A stretch of DNA of 64,000 bases. Origin: Synechococcus sp. AG-673-F03 (lineage in GTDB: Bacteria > Cyanobacteriota > Cyanobacteriia > PCC-6307 > Cyanobiaceae). A program made the translations under genes and the position numbers. Location: positions 38,668 to 102,667 of the forward strand of contig QCTJ01000004.1 in the NCBI GenBank assembly GCA_003211205.1, read 5' to 3'. Shown here piece after piece: positions 36,731 through 46,104 of this stretch. Below the pieces are notes generated by a model. That model was not told the DNA's origin. It saw nothing but the letters and a program-made list of their open reading frames with translations, and ran no database searches. Position 1 is the first letter of the stretch. Each line of letters begins with the position of its first letter.

Positions 36731-37274
36731 GCCCTTGCAGGGCTTGGTCCTTGTCACCGGCCCAAGCCGTGGTGGGAAGAGTCGCTGGGCGGAACATCTT
36801 GTCGCTCAACACAGTCCTATCAGTTACGTCGCAACATCCGATCCACGCCCTAACGACAGTGGATGGCAGGAGAGACTTCGCTTGCATCGCGAGCGACGGC
36901 CCTCGGAGTGGGACCTGATCGAAAGTGGAGCCGATCTGTCAACAGCTCTGAACACCATTCCTCCCAGTCATACGGTTCTTGTGGATGCTCTGGGAGCCTT
37001 TACGGCGTGGCATTTGGACGCATCTTCTGTCGACTGGATGGAACTTGAAGCAGAGCTCATCCACAGCCTTCAGGCGCGACAAAGGCCCGTCGTTGTCGTG
37101 ATCGAGGAGACAGGATGGGGAGTTGTGCCAGCAACAGTCATCGGGGGCCGATTTCGCGATCGCCAAGGTCGGTTGGCCCAACAGCTCGAAACCATTGCCT
37201 CAGCGAGTTGGCTCGTCGTCCAGGGACGAGCTCTTGACCTCCATGCTTTCGGATATTCAGTACCGGATCGATGA
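36720..37274 (+). CDS. cobU: adenosylcobinamide kinase/guanylyltransferase
   Basis: CobU phosphorylates adenosylcobinamide and then attaches GMP, preparing the nucleotide loop of B12. The 184-residue size is usual. The P-loop is TGPSRGGKSRWAEHL near residue 14, followed by ISYVATSDPRPNDSGWQERL and HRERRPSEW, the region of the guanylylated histidine. VDALGAFTAWHL continues the domain. It starts at GTG 36720 inside the end of pxcA and its stop overlaps the trmL ATG. With cobN it shows that this genome makes cobamides, although cyanobacteria typically make pseudocobalamin. Confidence 0.88.
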   Translation: MVAKPLQGLVLVTGPSRGGKSRWAEHLVAQHSPISYVATSDPRPNDSGWQERLRLHRERRPSEWDLIESGADLSTALNTIPPSHTVLVDALGAFTAWHLDASSVDWMELEAELIHSLQARQRPVVVVIEETGWGVVPATVIGGRFRDRQGRLAQQLETIASASWLVVQGRALDLHAFGYSVPDR

Positions 37275-37765
37275 CGTTGAATTCCACGCCCTTGCGGGTT
37301 GCGCTGTTCGAACCGAGGATCCCCCCGAACACAGGCACAATCGGGCGCACTTGCGCAGCATTTGGTCTGCCGCTCGCCCTGATCGAGCCCCTTGGTTTTT
37401 CGATTGACGACCGTCAGCTCAAACGCGCTGGCCTGGATTACTGGCCTTTTATTGATCTCTCTGTCCATCAGGATTTCGAGCACTTTCTGAATAGCCTTCC
37501 CAAACCATCGCGGTTGATCGGCTGCAGCCGTCGCGGAGGGCAGACCATTCAGAACATAAGTTTTCAAGAAGGCGACGTTCTGTTGTTCGGACGCGAAGAC
37601 ATCGGTCTTCCAGATCCGATCAGGGCTCAGTGTGATCAAATTCTCACGATCCCGATGCCCTGCAGCGCCGCTGCCGACGGCAGTGGTGGTGTTCGAAGCC
37701 TGAATCTCTCCGTCGCCTGTGGAATCGTGAGTTATCACGCAGGATTGAAGCTTCAGTTGTGGTGA
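37271..37765 (+). CDS. trmL: tRNA (cytidine/uridine-34-2'-O)-methyltransferase
   Basis: A 164-residue SPOUT methyltransferase of the TrmL type, which 2'-O-methylates the wobble base of leucine tRNAs. Seen: RVALFEPRIPPNTGTIGRTC at the N-terminus, then the trefoil-knot motifs VLLFGREDIGLPD and GVRSLNLSVACGIVSYH. The short length, with no N-terminal extension, separates it from TrmH. The ATG overlaps the cobU stop (ATGA). Confidence 0.9.
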   Translation: MTLNSTPLRVALFEPRIPPNTGTIGRTCAAFGLPLALIEPLGFSIDDRQLKRAGLDYWPFIDLSVHQDFEHFLNSLPKPSRLIGCSRRGGQTIQNISFQEGDVLLFGREDIGLPDPIRAQCDQILTIPMPCSAAADGSGGVRSLNLSVACGIVSYHAGLKLQLW

Positions 37766-37873
37766 TTGGAGATCTGCCACGAAAGCCCTTGCAAAGTTGT
37801 GTTCCGCTCGCTACTTTCGACAAAATCCCTGGTAGTGGCGGCTTCTTCGGGAATAATTTTCAAGCATGCCTGA

Positions 37874-38884
37874 ATGAAGCCCCTCTTCATAGCTGTTACC
37901 GCAATTACTTCCTGCACTGCACTGTTCGCGGTTTCCCAGCTTTCAGGGCACGCAGATTCCGACCACTACAGCGGCCAGCAGCTTTTCACTGCACTTCCCA
38001 ACACATCACCTCCGCCTAACCCAATATCATTGATCTGGGTTCAGCTGGCAGCAGATAGTGATCTGAGTGTGATTGCCAGAGAGCTTGATATTTCTCTGAC
38101 TGAACTTTCAAAGCTGAATGAGCAATCAGCTTCAACGATGCTCAAAGCTGGCAATTGGCTTGTTCTTCCTGAACAGAGTCGTAGTGAAGTTGCGCGCTCC
38201 TCCCGATTTATTGATGGTTCACTGCGCACAACTGCGCCTCTGAGTTCTCCTCCAATTCCGAAGGATGTGGTCGAGATCCAATCAGATCAGTCCTTGTCCT
38301 CATTCATCAGAGACCATGGCATCTCGCTTCAACAACTCAAGGATCTGAACCCTGGTGTTCAGCTTTCGAGAATGTTGGCGATTGGTAGCAAAGTTCGAGT
38401 CGCCAAAGCACGACCCTTGCTGGGAATCCGTCCACTCAGATCCGGAGGAGCGAGCTGGCCTGATCTTCCTGGCTTCACTGGATCTGAGGACTTTGACGCT
38501 TCTCAGTCGTTCATCTGGCCAACCAAGGGTGTTTTCACCTCCGGCTATGGATGGCGATGGGGGCGTATGCACAAAGGAATCGATATCGCCAATAATGTCG
38601 GCACACCGATTTTTGCGGCCAAGGATGGTGTGATTGCCTTCGCAGGCTGGAGCAGTGGTTATGGCTATCTCGTTGAAATGTCCCATGGTGATGGCTCAAC
38701 CTCGCGTTATGCCCATAGCAGTCGTCTGCTAGTCAAGAAAGGCCAGATGGTTCCTCAGGGCACGCGTATTTCGTTGATGGGCAGCACTGGTCGAAGCACA
38801 GGCCCCCACCTGCACTTCGAGATTCGTCGACCAGGTGGTGCTGCTCTCGATCCGATGGCGATGCTTCCCGCCCGACGTGGTTGA
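37874..38884 (+). CDS. M23 metallopeptidase with LysM domains
   Basis: A 336-residue exported cell-wall enzyme. It has a signal peptide (FIAVTAITSCTALFAVSQLS), two LysM-like modules (about 54-98 and 134-176) for peptidoglycan binding, and an M23 endopeptidase domain. The zinc ligands are H233 and D237 (HKGIDIAN) and H314 of HLHFEIRRPGG, with the catalytic H312. All are present, so it should be active, unlike EnvC/NlpD-type relatives. It probably cleaves peptide crosslinks in growth or division. It is followed by a 127-bp AT-rich stretch and a tRNA gene. Confidence 0.9.
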   Translation: MKPLFIAVTAITSCTALFAVSQLSGHADSDHYSGQQLFTALPNTSPPPNPISLIWVQLAADSDLSVIARELDISLTELSKLNEQSASTMLKAGNWLVLPEQSRSEVARSSRFIDGSLRTTAPLSSPPIPKDVVEIQSDQSLSSFIRDHGISLQQLKDLNPGVQLSRMLAIGSKVRVAKARPLLGIRPLRSGGASWPDLPGFTGSEDFDASQSFIWPTKGVFTSGYGWRWGRMHKGIDIANNVGTPIFAAKDGVIAFAGWSSGYGYLVEMSHGDGSTSRYAHSSRLLVKKGQMVPQGTRISLMGSTGRSTGPHLHFEIRRPGGAALDPMAMLPARRG

Positions 38885-39011
38885 GCACATTTAACGTCTT
38901 TGCTGTAATTAAACAGTGATCAATTGACCATCAATTTAATTAATTGAGCCTTAATATTATTATTTGAACAACAAAAAAATTTGTTTTTGTTGACTTTATT
39001 TGAAATTTAAA
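38885..39011. other. AT-rich spacer with a 9-bp inverted repeat
   Basis: This 127-bp spacer is much more AT-rich than its surroundings. It contains CAACAAAAA at 38969-38977 and TTTTTGTTG at 38984-38992, an exact inverted repeat with a 6-nt centre, plus ATTAATTGAGC. It may be a weak transcription end for the M23 gene or for the tRNA (reverse strand), but no GC-rich stem is present. No gene is seen. Confidence 0.4.
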
Positions 39012-39085
39012 TGTCAGAGGAGAGACTTGAACTCTCGACCTCAGGGTTATGAATCCTGTGCTCTAACCAGCTGAGCTACTCTGAC
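39012..39085 (-). tRNA. tRNA with CAT anticodon (elongator Met or Ile2)
   Basis: A 74-nt cloverleaf folds on the reverse strand: acceptor GTCAGAG/CTCTGAC with discriminator A, D-arm GCTC-AGCTGGTTA-GAGC, anticodon loop TTCATAA, variable AGGTC and T-arm GAGAG-TTCAAGT-CTCTC. The anticodon is CAT. It is not initiator tRNA, which lacks the first acceptor pair and has three GC pairs at the base of the anticodon stem. Elongator Met and lysidine-modified Ile2 cannot be separated with certainty. The fifth anticodon-stem pair is A31-C39, a mismatch. CCA is not encoded. Confidence 0.9.
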
Positions 39086-39137
39086 GAAAGGCCATCAGGC
39101 CAGTACCCATCATACATCTTGAGATGTCCTGAATGAG

Positions 39138-39419
39138 CTAGCGCATCTCAATGGTGTTAAGACGTTCTCGGAAGGATTTAGGAGATGACTGCGCTGTTCC
39201 CACATCTTCCGTCAAGGAGACATGACCATCGGGAATCGCATTGGGCCTGCGTTGTTGCCTGACTGGTTGGCCACGGTGAGGCCGAGCTTTGAGAAGCAGT
39301 GCCCTTGTTTTTGGATCACGTTCTAGTGGTTGGCTGTTCAGCTCACTTCGCACTTGATTCAGGAGTCGGAAATGCCCGGTGCTGCTGAATTTTCTGAGAA
39401 GCGCTGGATCCCAGCTCAT
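39138..39419 (-). CDS. conserved small hypothetical protein
   Basis: A 93-residue basic protein from ATG 39419 (MSWDPALLRKFSSTGHFRLL, then NQVRSELNSQPLER). The open frame extends 13 codons further, but the second ATG is a better start because coding quality begins there. The latter half is Arg/Pro/Gln-rich and probably disordered. No motif or family recognised; proteins with this N-terminus occur in other cyanobacteria, from memory. It is divergent from the peroxiredoxin gene by 167 bp. Confidence 0.65.
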   Translation of the reverse strand: MSWDPALLRKFSSTGHFRLLNQVRSELNSQPLERDPKTRALLLKARPHRGQPVRQQRRPNAIPDGHVSLTEDVGTAQSSPKSFRERLNTIEMR

Positions 39420-39503
39420 GGATGAGTGAATCATGCACTGATAATAGGAGTGGGCCATGCCGAGACAGGCTCCTCGTCGTCCCGCAGTCTCTAGGTCAGC
39501 CGT

Positions 39504-39514
39504 GATAACTTATC
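39504..39514. promoter_or_regulatory. candidate operator palindrome between hypothetical and peroxiredoxin genes
   Basis: GATAA-C-TTATC is a perfect 11-bp palindrome in the divergent intergenic region, 73 bp before the peroxiredoxin ATG. A second pair, CTAGGTC (39491-39497) and GACCTAG (39543-39549), brackets it. These could be binding sites for a redox or metal regulator, but no regulator is identified. Confidence 0.3.
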
Positions 39515-39586
39515 GCCAGCAATTGGAAGTCGGAACGACTACGACCTAGGCCTGTTCACTTCCTTGCCAAACCTCGCATCACCAAC

Positions 39587-40180
39587 ATGTCTTCGCTGCG
39601 TGTGGGCCAACAGGCCCCCGATTTCACTGCCACAGCAGTGGTTGACCAGGAGTTCAAGGACATCACCCTTTCGCAGTACCGCGGCAAGTACGTGGTGCTG
39701 TTCTTTTATCCCTTGGACTTCACCTTCGTATGTCCAACCGAGATCACAGCATTCAGTGATCGTTACTCGGATTTCTCCAGCAAGAACACCGAAGTTCTAG
39801 GTGTTTCGGTTGACAGTCAGTTCAGCCACCTGGCATGGATCCAGAGTCCACGGAATCAAGGTGGTCTTGGTGATATCAACTACCCCCTCGTGGCCGATCT
39901 CAAGAAAGAGATCTCCACGGCCTACAACGTGCTTGATGAAGCAGAAGGTGTTGCACTGCGCGGATTGTTCATCATCGATCCAGAGGGTGTGATTATGCAC
40001 TCAACCATCAACAATCTCCCTGTTGGAAGAAATGTTGACGAGACTCTGCGCGTTCTGCAGGCCTTCCAATACGTTCAGTCAAATCCTGATGAGGTTTGCC
40101 CCGCAAACTGGACACCGGGTGAAAAGACCATGAAGCCGGACCCGGTCGGAAGCAAAGAATTCTTTGCTGCCATTAACTGA
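39587..40180 (+). CDS. 2-Cys peroxiredoxin
   Basis: A typical 2-Cys peroxiredoxin of 197 residues that reduces hydrogen peroxide and organic hydroperoxides with thioredoxin. The peroxidatic cysteine is C49 ([12 protein letters not shown]) and the resolving cysteine C171 ([19 protein letters not shown]); [13 protein letters not shown] is the GGLG motif of sensitive Prx. The C-terminal helix ends KEFFAAIN, consistent with a YF-like tail. It is followed by a double hairpin terminator. Confidence 0.95.
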   Translation: MSSLRVGQQAPDFTATAVVDQEFKDITLSQYRGKYVVLFFYPLDFTFVCPTEITAFSDRYSDFSSKNTEVLGVSVDSQFSHLAWIQSPRNQGGLGDINYPLVADLKKEISTAYNVLDEAEGVALRGLFIIDPEGVIMHSTINNLPVGRNVDETLRVLQAFQYVQSNPDEVCPANWTPGEKTMKPDPVGSKEFFAAIN

Positions 40181-40183
40181 TTC

Positions 40184-40233
40184 AAACATCGTTCTTCGAT
40201 GTTTCCATGGTCCGCTTTGAGCGGACCTTTTTT
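40184..40233 (+). terminator. double hairpin terminator after the peroxiredoxin gene
   Basis: Two stem-loops follow directly: AAACATCG / CGATGTTT (40184-40191 with 40197-40204, 5-nt loop) and GGTCCGCT / AGCGGACC (40209-40216 with 40220-40227, 3-nt loop), then TTTTTT at 40228-40233. The second is a classical intrinsic terminator for forward transcription and overlaps the stop codon of the reverse UPF0182 gene. Confidence 0.9.
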
Positions 40234-43042
40234 ATGGCGTTGTGCTGCTTTCCTGTCTACGCTTGTCGAGAAGTGATCGCAATCCAGTATCTAGATCAGC
40301 GGCCATTGCCACACGCCGCCCGTCACTCACCACGATTCTGGTCAATGTCGGAAGCCCTCCCTGCTGCGCTCTCAGATAAATTGGTTCAACGTATAACAAT
40401 GAATCACCAACAGGTACAACAAGCAGATTGCCTTGTACAACCTGTGAGCCGGCTCGATCCCAGAGAGCAAACTGCTGACTAATTTCAGGGTTTTGATTAA
40501 TCAGTGCTTGTACTTGTTCTGGCCCAAAGATCGGAATATCACTCGGGAATCGCAGGAGAATGAGCTCTCCATAGTGTTCACCATCATTCCTTGCTGCCAA
40601 CCAGGCAGATAGATTCGGTCGAGCCAAAGGAGTGAGAGGCTGCAGCAGAAGAAACTCTGAGTTTTGACTTGGCTTGACCTGGGCAGTTATGTGATAAGGC
40701 GCTACAGGAATCTGTTTTTTTCCGTATAACTCCATCGGCACTTGCCAGACATCATCTCCGCTGTAGAAAATACGAGGGTTGGTGACGTGATAACGAAGTA
40801 ATTGCTGGACCTGTAATTCAAACAGTGCCTGAGGCACCATTAAGTGTCTTCTTAGACTGGGTGGCATCATCTCCAGAGGTTCGAACAAAGTTGGAAAAAC
40901 ATTGGCCCAGCCTTGAATGATCGGATCACTTGGCTCATTGATATAAAGATGAACTTTGCCGTTGTAAGCATCGACAACTGCCTTGACTGAATTACGGACA
41001 TAACGAAGTGGTCGGCCATCTGGAAGTGTTGCTGCATAGGGGACAGTTCTTGATGATGTGAACCCTTCAACAATCCAGTATTGGTGTTGGCCCTTCTGAT
41101 AACCACTGGAAGCATCATCCATCGGTACTGAAACAAGATATGGATCTCCCATCAGATCCAGAAAAGGTGCCAGGGTTCGAACTCTTTCTTTGACATCGCG
41201 CCGTAGAAGCAAACGAGACTCTTCAGTGAGGGCTCCTGTGTTTAGAAATCTGGGATCAGTAAGATATGTTGCCGCGGTAATTCTCTGCCATAGATGTTTA
41301 AGTGTGACGCCAGCAGAGCCTGAATAGTGGTTGTAGGTGTTGTCATCTCCATCGGGGTAATCAAACTCTTCGATGCGTGTGGGTGCTACCGCATAGGGTG
41401 AATGCAGGTCACCAAAGTATATTGCAGCACGACCAATCGGCACTTCACGTTCAACATCGGCCTTGGCGATACCCAACGATTTATTGCCTTCAATTCGTGT
41501 GGATTCGCCTATATCACTGATGAAGTAGGCCGGAAGACCATCTGGCTCTTTTGTATTCACAGGATTCAGTGTGAAGCCAAAACCATGGGTAAAAACAAAA
41601 TGACGATTCTGCCAAGTTCGTGAACGCGCAGGAAGTGCAGCCTGGTCTAATTCCCTCGCTGCAATAATGACCTGTTGATTCTCATTACTTTCGGCATTAA
41701 GTGGATAACGATCAACGGAAGCATTCGCAAATTGGTAATAAACCCTCAGTTGTTGGAGCTGGCGATTGGTGTCCAACATGGGTTGGCTGTCCCAGAGTCT
41801 GATGTTTTGAAGCGTGCTTGCTCCTTTGATCAGGTCCTCCTCGGTAATCTCCTGCGTTGGCGTGATGCCACGAGTTCTGATGGAATCCAGTTGGTAGGCC
41901 TGTCGTGTCGCCGAAATTGAGCGACTGAGATAAGGAGTTTCGAGCTGCAGTTCTCGCGGCCTGACCACCATCCATTGGACAAACGGCGACAGCAATAATT
42001 CCGCGAGTACGGAGATCAACGCCAATGTGAAGAGAGCTGTTCTCAGCCTTCGTCGTTGTTGTTGGGCCTCTCCCCGCCACGGCAGACAGGTGCCGGCCAT
42101 CAACACCAGCAGCAGAGCAACCAACTGACGCAGGGGGAGTCTGAGATGAACATCAAGCCAGCCTGCTCCCGCAACCAATCCGCTCTGGGTCCAGAGCAAT
42201 TGGTGACGGACAAGCCATGTGAGAGCAGCCAACACGAGAAGCATTAGGGCCAGTGCAGGCCGAAGCAACGCACGTTCCTGTGAATTCCAGCCAGGAAAGC
42301 CCCAGTCGGTGAGACAAGGAGAACGGGTCAATCGACTCCATGCCGAGGTGCTCAGCGTCAGCAGAATCTGCAGCAACAGCAGCTCGAGGGCCAGTGCAAA
42401 CGCTGAAAAACGACCTAATCCGAAACTGAGATCAGCACCTAGAAGTGGATCCGTGATTCCTGAATCAGGAATCGTGATAGCCAGTGCCCAAAGTCCCCAG
42501 CTGCGACCTGCCACAACACAGAGGCAAAGGCTTCCATACACAAAGGCCAGGTTGATGCGACGCCTTCGTCCAAGCCCCAATGTGATCAACAGGATCAGAA
42601 CAATGCTGACGATCAGAACGCTCCATTCCGGTTGAAACGGAACACTCCACCAGTGGGCCAGAAGAAACGGTTGCTTCCATGCCAGCCATGCCAGCCGTGT
42701 CGTGATGCCGAGAACACTGAGAAGAATCGCGAAGCAAGCGAGTAAAGAGAGGGAATAGACGCCGCCTCGTAATGCGGGGATCTCTCCCCTTGGTGTCGGG
42801 ACGTAGGCCCGCATCCAGCGGCGTCGCCACCAAGCGGTGATCAGCACAAAAAGGAGCGCTAAACCAGCTCCGAGGAACTGAAAACCGAGTCGTTGCCCAT
42901 AGATCCCCTGGTGCCCGAACTGAGAAAACCAAGACCACTCAACCTGGAGCCTGGCGAAGAGCCAGAAAGCTGGGAACACCAGCAGGAGCCACAACGCTGA
43001 TGGACGCAGTAAGGGGGACATACCCCGTTTGAGCAGGCTCAA
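40232..43042 (-). CDS. UPF0182 family large membrane protein
   Basis: A 936-residue protein of the UPF0182 (COG1615) family. The N-terminal third carries several hydrophobic helices (for example LWLLLVFPAFWLFARLQV, LGFQFLGAGLALLFVLITAW, VLIVSIVLILLITLGLG). The remainder is a large domain, probably outside the membrane, with LYFGDLHSPYAVAPT-type features (IYFGDLHSPYAVAPTR), FVFTHGFGFTLNPVN and YWIVEGFTSSRTVPYA. Function is not established. It follows ftsH by 14 bp on the reverse strand, so they may be co-transcribed. Much of the 3' half is more AT-rich than its neighbours. Confidence 0.85.
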   Translation of the reverse strand: MSLLKRGMSPLLRPSALWLLLVFPAFWLFARLQVEWSWFSQFGHQGIYGQRLGFQFLGAGLALLFVLITAWWRRRWMRAYVPTPRGEIPALRGGVYSLSLLACFAILLSVLGITTRLAWLAWKQPFLLAHWWSVPFQPEWSVLIVSIVLILLITLGLGRRRRINLAFVYGSLCLCVVAGRSWGLWALAITIPDSGITDPLLGADLSFGLGRFSAFALALELLLLQILLTLSTSAWSRLTRSPCLTDWGFPGWNSQERALLRPALALMLLVLAALTWLVRHQLLWTQSGLVAGAGWLDVHLRLPLRQLVALLLVLMAGTCLPWRGEAQQQRRRLRTALFTLALISVLAELLLSPFVQWMVVRPRELQLETPYLSRSISATRQAYQLDSIRTRGITPTQEITEEDLIKGASTLQNIRLWDSQPMLDTNRQLQQLRVYYQFANASVDRYPLNAESNENQQVIIAARELDQAALPARSRTWQNRHFVFTHGFGFTLNPVNTKEPDGLPAYFISDIGESTRIEGNKSLGIAKADVEREVPIGRAAIYFGDLHSPYAVAPTRIEEFDYPDGDDNTYNHYSGSAGVTLKHLWQRITAATYLTDPRFLNTGALTEESRLLLRRDVKERVRTLAPFLDLMGDPYLVSVPMDDASSGYQKGQHQYWIVEGFTSSRTVPYAATLPDGRPLRYVRNSVKAVVDAYNGKVHLYINEPSDPIIQGWANVFPTLFEPLEMMPPSLRRHLMVPQALFELQVQQLLRYHVTNPRIFYSGDDVWQVPMELYGKKQIPVAPYHITAQVKPSQNSEFLLLQPLTPLARPNLSAWLAARNDGEHYGELILLRFPSDIPIFGPEQVQALINQNPEISQQFALWDRAGSQVVQGNLLVVPVGDSLLYVEPIYLRAQQGGLPTLTRIVVSDGRRVAMAADLDTGLRSLLDKRRQESSTTP

Positions 43043-43056
43043 GCCCCAGCCGGCAA

Positions 43057-44901
43057 CTAATCCAGGCTAGAGCTCCTGGAGGGGACGTCGAGTCCTGCCA
43101 GAGCATGAAAACGATCGGACTGAAGGGTCTCTTCCTCAATCAGAGCCTCGACAAGCCGATCCATCAGCTGCCGCCTCGGGGTCAGTAGATCAATGGCCTG
43201 TTGCAAGGCCTCTTGTGCCAACGCGCGAACCCGATGATCAATTTCTCGACCGGTACTTTCGGCATAGGACTGCCTGGTATTGACCAGATCACGTCCTAGA
43301 AAAACTTCCTGATCCTGACCCTCAAGAGCGACTGGGCCCAGGTCAGAAAATCCGAAACGGGTCACCATTTCTCGTGCGAGCTGCGACACCATTTGGAGAT
43401 CGCCGCTGGCTCCCTGTGTCACCTCAGAGTCTCCGAAAACGACAATCTCTGCCGCTCGACCACCCAAGGCCATCACCAACCTTGCTCTCAAGTAGGCACG
43501 CGTGACCAGACCAGAGTCAATAATTTCCTCATCAGGGAAGAAGCGGGTAAACCCTCCAACTCCACCACTGCGTGGCAACAGAGTGACCTTATCCACAGGG
43601 TCGGCATGGGGAGTGAGTGACGCCACCAGTGCATGGCCAATCTCGTGGTATGCCATTAAACGCTTCTTTGCGCCGTCCTGGAGCGGAGCAGCTGTCAAGC
43701 CCATCGTGATGCGCTCGAGTGCCTCCTCAAGTTCTCTGTTGCCAAGGAAAGAGGCCCCATGACGAGCCGTAAGAATCGCTGCTTCGTTGAGGAGATTTGC
43801 TAGATCCGCTCCTGAAAAACCTGGCGTTCTGCTGGCCCATTCAGCAAGCGAAACCTCATCTGACAACGGTCTTGTTCTTGCATGCACAGCGAGAATCGAT
43901 TCCCGACCGCGGCGATCAGGCAGACCCACCTGGATGCGTCGGTCGAACCGTCCCGGACGCATCAGTGCTGTGTCCAGAACATCAGGTCGGTTTGTCGCTG
44001 CCAACAGAATGACGCCCGAGTTATCGGCGAATCCATCCATTTCGGTCAACAACTGATTCAGGGTTTGCTCGCGCTCATCATTTCCACCACCGATCCCCGC
44101 ACCTCTCTGGCGACCAACAGCATCAATTTCATCGATGAACACGATGCAGGGGGCTTTGTCCTTGGCCTTTTTGAACAGGTCTCTGACTCGGCTGGCACCG
44201 ACACCAACAAACATTTCAACGAACTCAGAGGCAGCAATTGAGAAAAAGGGAACGCCTGCTTCTCCGGCGATGGCTTTTGCAAGCAGTGTTTTGCCGGTTC
44301 CTGGGGGACCAATCAACAACACCCCACGAGGAATTCGAGCACCAAGCTTGATGAAGGTCTCCGGCTGTTTCAGAAAGGTGACCACCTCCTGCAACTCTTC
44401 TTTGGCTTCACCGATCCCGGCGACATCTTCAAATCGCACCGTGATCTCATCCTGCGGGCTGGTTCTGGCCTGGGTGCGTCCAAACCCCATGGCCTTGTTG
44501 GCTGCCTGAGCTGAACGGCGTAACAGCAAAGACAGGCCGACAACGATCAGAACAATCAGAGCAACATTTCCAGCGAGGCCTGCCAGTGCCTGCTCTTGGC
44601 GGACATCCTTGACATTCAGAGGTGTACCGGATGCTTCAGCGACGCGCAGGATCTGCTGATCATTCGCCAGTACAGGAACTGTGATTTGCTTCCCGTCGCG
44701 ATAGGTGACGATCACCTGACGGCGAGCGGGGACCAACACCAGTTCCTTGACGGAGCCGGACGAAATGTCCTTGAGCAGGGTGCTGTAACTCACATCCGGT
44801 TGCCTTTGAAACAGGGCGAACGAATTGTTCTGTTGCTCCTCAGGCTTTGACTTGGGCGCTTGAGTTCCCGGTTCTGACTGGCTCGGCTGCTCTGAACTCA
44901 C
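43057..44901 (-). CDS. ftsH: FtsH-family AAA+ zinc metalloprotease
   Basis: A membrane-bound ATP-dependent protease; in cyanobacteria FtsH complexes help remove damaged photosystem II D1 and other proteins. The 614-residue protein has Walker A GPPGTGKT at 198-205, Walker [10 protein letters not shown] near 252-260, the second-region-of-homology [19 protein letters not shown], and the zinc site HEIGH at 419-423 with a third ligand in a D/E later in the M41 domain. Only one clear transmembrane helix is visible (about 107-128); the usual first helix at the N-terminus is replaced by a polar Ser/Gln/Pro/Lys-rich segment. It follows its own promoter region divergent from rpmF and precedes UPF0182 by 14 bp. 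Confidence 0.93.
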   Translation of the reverse strand: MSSEQPSQSEPGTQAPKSKPEEQQNNSFALFQRQPDVSYSTLLKDISSGSVKELVLVPARRQVIVTYRDGKQITVPVLANDQQILRVAEASGTPLNVKDVRQEQALAGLAGNVALIVLIVVGLSLLLRRSAQAANKAMGFGRTQARTSPQDEITVRFEDVAGIGEAKEELQEVVTFLKQPETFIKLGARIPRGVLLIGPPGTGKTLLAKAIAGEAGVPFFSIAASEFVEMFVGVGASRVRDLFKKAKDKAPCIVFIDEIDAVGRQRGAGIGGGNDEREQTLNQLLTEMDGFADNSGVILLAATNRPDVLDTALMRPGRFDRRIQVGLPDRRGRESILAVHARTRPLSDEVSLAEWASRTPGFSGADLANLLNEAAILTARHGASFLGNRELEEALERITMGLTAAPLQDGAKKRLMAYHEIGHALVASLTPHADPVDKVTLLPRSGGVGGFTRFFPDEEIIDSGLVTRAYLRARLVMALGGRAAEIVVFGDSEVTQGASGDLQMVSQLAREMVTRFGFSDLGPVALEGQDQEVFLGRDLVNTRQSYAESTGREIDHRVRALAQEALQQAIDLLTPRRQLMDRLVEALIEEETLQSDRFHALAGLDVPSRSSSLD

Positions 44902-44988
44902 ACCGCAAATGCGTTGAACTAAGACTAGCGATTTGACGAGTGGGCTCTTCGAGGTAGATCATGGCTGTTTGGCAGTGAAACGCCCGCG

Positions 44989-45165
44989 ATGGCCGTCCCG
45001 AAGAAGAAAACCTCAAAAGGCAAGCGCAACCAGCGACATGCTGTCTGGAAGGCCAAAGCCGCAACTGCCGCTCAGCGTGCACTCTCGATTGGCAAGTCTG
45101 TTCTGAGCGGACGGGCCCAGGGCTTTGTTTATCCCGTTGCTGAAGAGGACGAGGCTGAAAGCTGA
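44989..45165 (+). CDS. rpmF: 50S ribosomal protein L32
   Basis: A 58-residue gene too short for ordinary ORF cut-offs. It starts [20 protein letters not shown], the diagnostic L32 N-terminus, then [20 protein letters not shown] and ends [14 protein letters not shown]. No zinc cysteines are present, as in several bacterial L32 proteins. It converges on the glycerate kinase gene, and the last 37 bp of the two overlap. Divergent from ftsH with 87 bp between starts. Confidence 0.95.
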   Translation: MAVPKKKTSKGKRNQRHAVWKAKAATAAQRALSIGKSVLSGRAQGFVYPVAEEDEAES

Positions 45166-46088
45166 CGATCCATGACGTCGATCTCAAGCACATCGCGTGA
45201 TTCCGTGAGATCGATCACCACACTGCTCAGGGGAAGCATGCGTAGCCAGCTCGGTGGTAGTGCGGCAAGCACCATCCGGTTGAAGTCGGCAAGTTCACTG
45301 CTGCGGTAGCCCACTCCGCTCTGCTGCTCCAAGGTGGCCAGTTGCTGCTGCTTCCATCGAGACGATTGGTCGTTTCGAACAGCCCGCAGATGCCAGAGAT
45401 CATCAAGGAGTGTCCAGACCTGCTGATAGTCAGCAACTAAAGAAACGGCTCTGGAGCGCCAAGCAAGCTCATGCTCTGACAATCCTTCAAGGATTTCGGT
45501 CTCAATCGAGGGCAGGGGAGATACCCCCAGAAACCAGCCCTCGATCAAAACCACTTTTGGTCGTGAACTGCTGCTTCCGCATCGATCTCCCCGGCCATTG
45601 CGGAGTGACTTGTCAAAACGGGGGGCCGTGATCAGACCAGTTTCTTTCCAAGTTGCAAGCGATTGCACCATCCCATCAATGTCGTGACTGCCAGGAAGAG
45701 CTCTAGGAACCGACCAGGGATTACCCCGCATGCTCTTCTCCAGTTGCTCCGATGGCCAATAGAAATCATCGAGTGAAAGATGCTCCACCGGCCAACCCAA
45801 GTGTTGAGAGGCGGATTTGACCCAGCTGCACAGCGTTGATTTACCGCACCCCGGCAGGGCACTTACACCAAGCACAACACACTCCCCCTGATGCAGAGCC
45901 AACTCAACTCGGCTCAGCAATGGCAAACCAACGAACGCAATCCACCCATCCACAACTGGCGCAGACCAATGATGTCTGGCCAGAGTCACACCACCATGAG
46001 GTACCCATCGATTCCACCAGTCCTCAACGTTGGAACAGTCGAAGCTTGCAAGCAGACGCTCGAATCCAACAGGAACTTCCTGAGGCAT
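45129..46088 (-). CDS. D-glycerate 3-kinase-like P-loop kinase
   Basis: A 319-residue P-loop kinase related to plant/cyanobacterial glycerate kinase (GLYK), which makes 3-phosphoglycerate and closes the photorespiratory cycle. Walker A is [12 protein letters not shown] near 75-86, followed by [23 protein letters not shown] and [14 protein letters not shown], the usual order for this subgroup of the uridine kinase-like family. ATG 46088 is preferred over the upstream ATG 46175 because the preceding gene ends at 46105. It is the last of the HAD-ycf20-kinase cluster and overlaps rpmF by 37 bp. Confidence 0.8.
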   Translation of the reverse strand: MPQEVPVGFERLLASFDCSNVEDWWNRWVPHGGVTLARHHWSAPVVDGWIAFVGLPLLSRVELALHQGECVVLGVSALPGCGKSTLCSWVKSASQHLGWPVEHLSLDDFYWPSEQLEKSMRGNPWSVPRALPGSHDIDGMVQSLATWKETGLITAPRFDKSLRNGRGDRCGSSSSRPKVVLIEGWFLGVSPLPSIETEILEGLSEHELAWRSRAVSLVADYQQVWTLLDDLWHLRAVRNDQSSRWKQQQLATLEQQSGVGYRSSELADFNRMVLAALPPSWLRMLPLSSVVIDLTESRDVLEIDVMDRQLSASSSSATG

Positions 46089-46104
46089 TGAATCGACTTT
46101 GTGA

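Noticed and set aside
37759..38019. Forward frame across the M23 signal peptide
   Set aside because: It is out of frame with the M23 gene, which has a clear start, signal peptide and domains.
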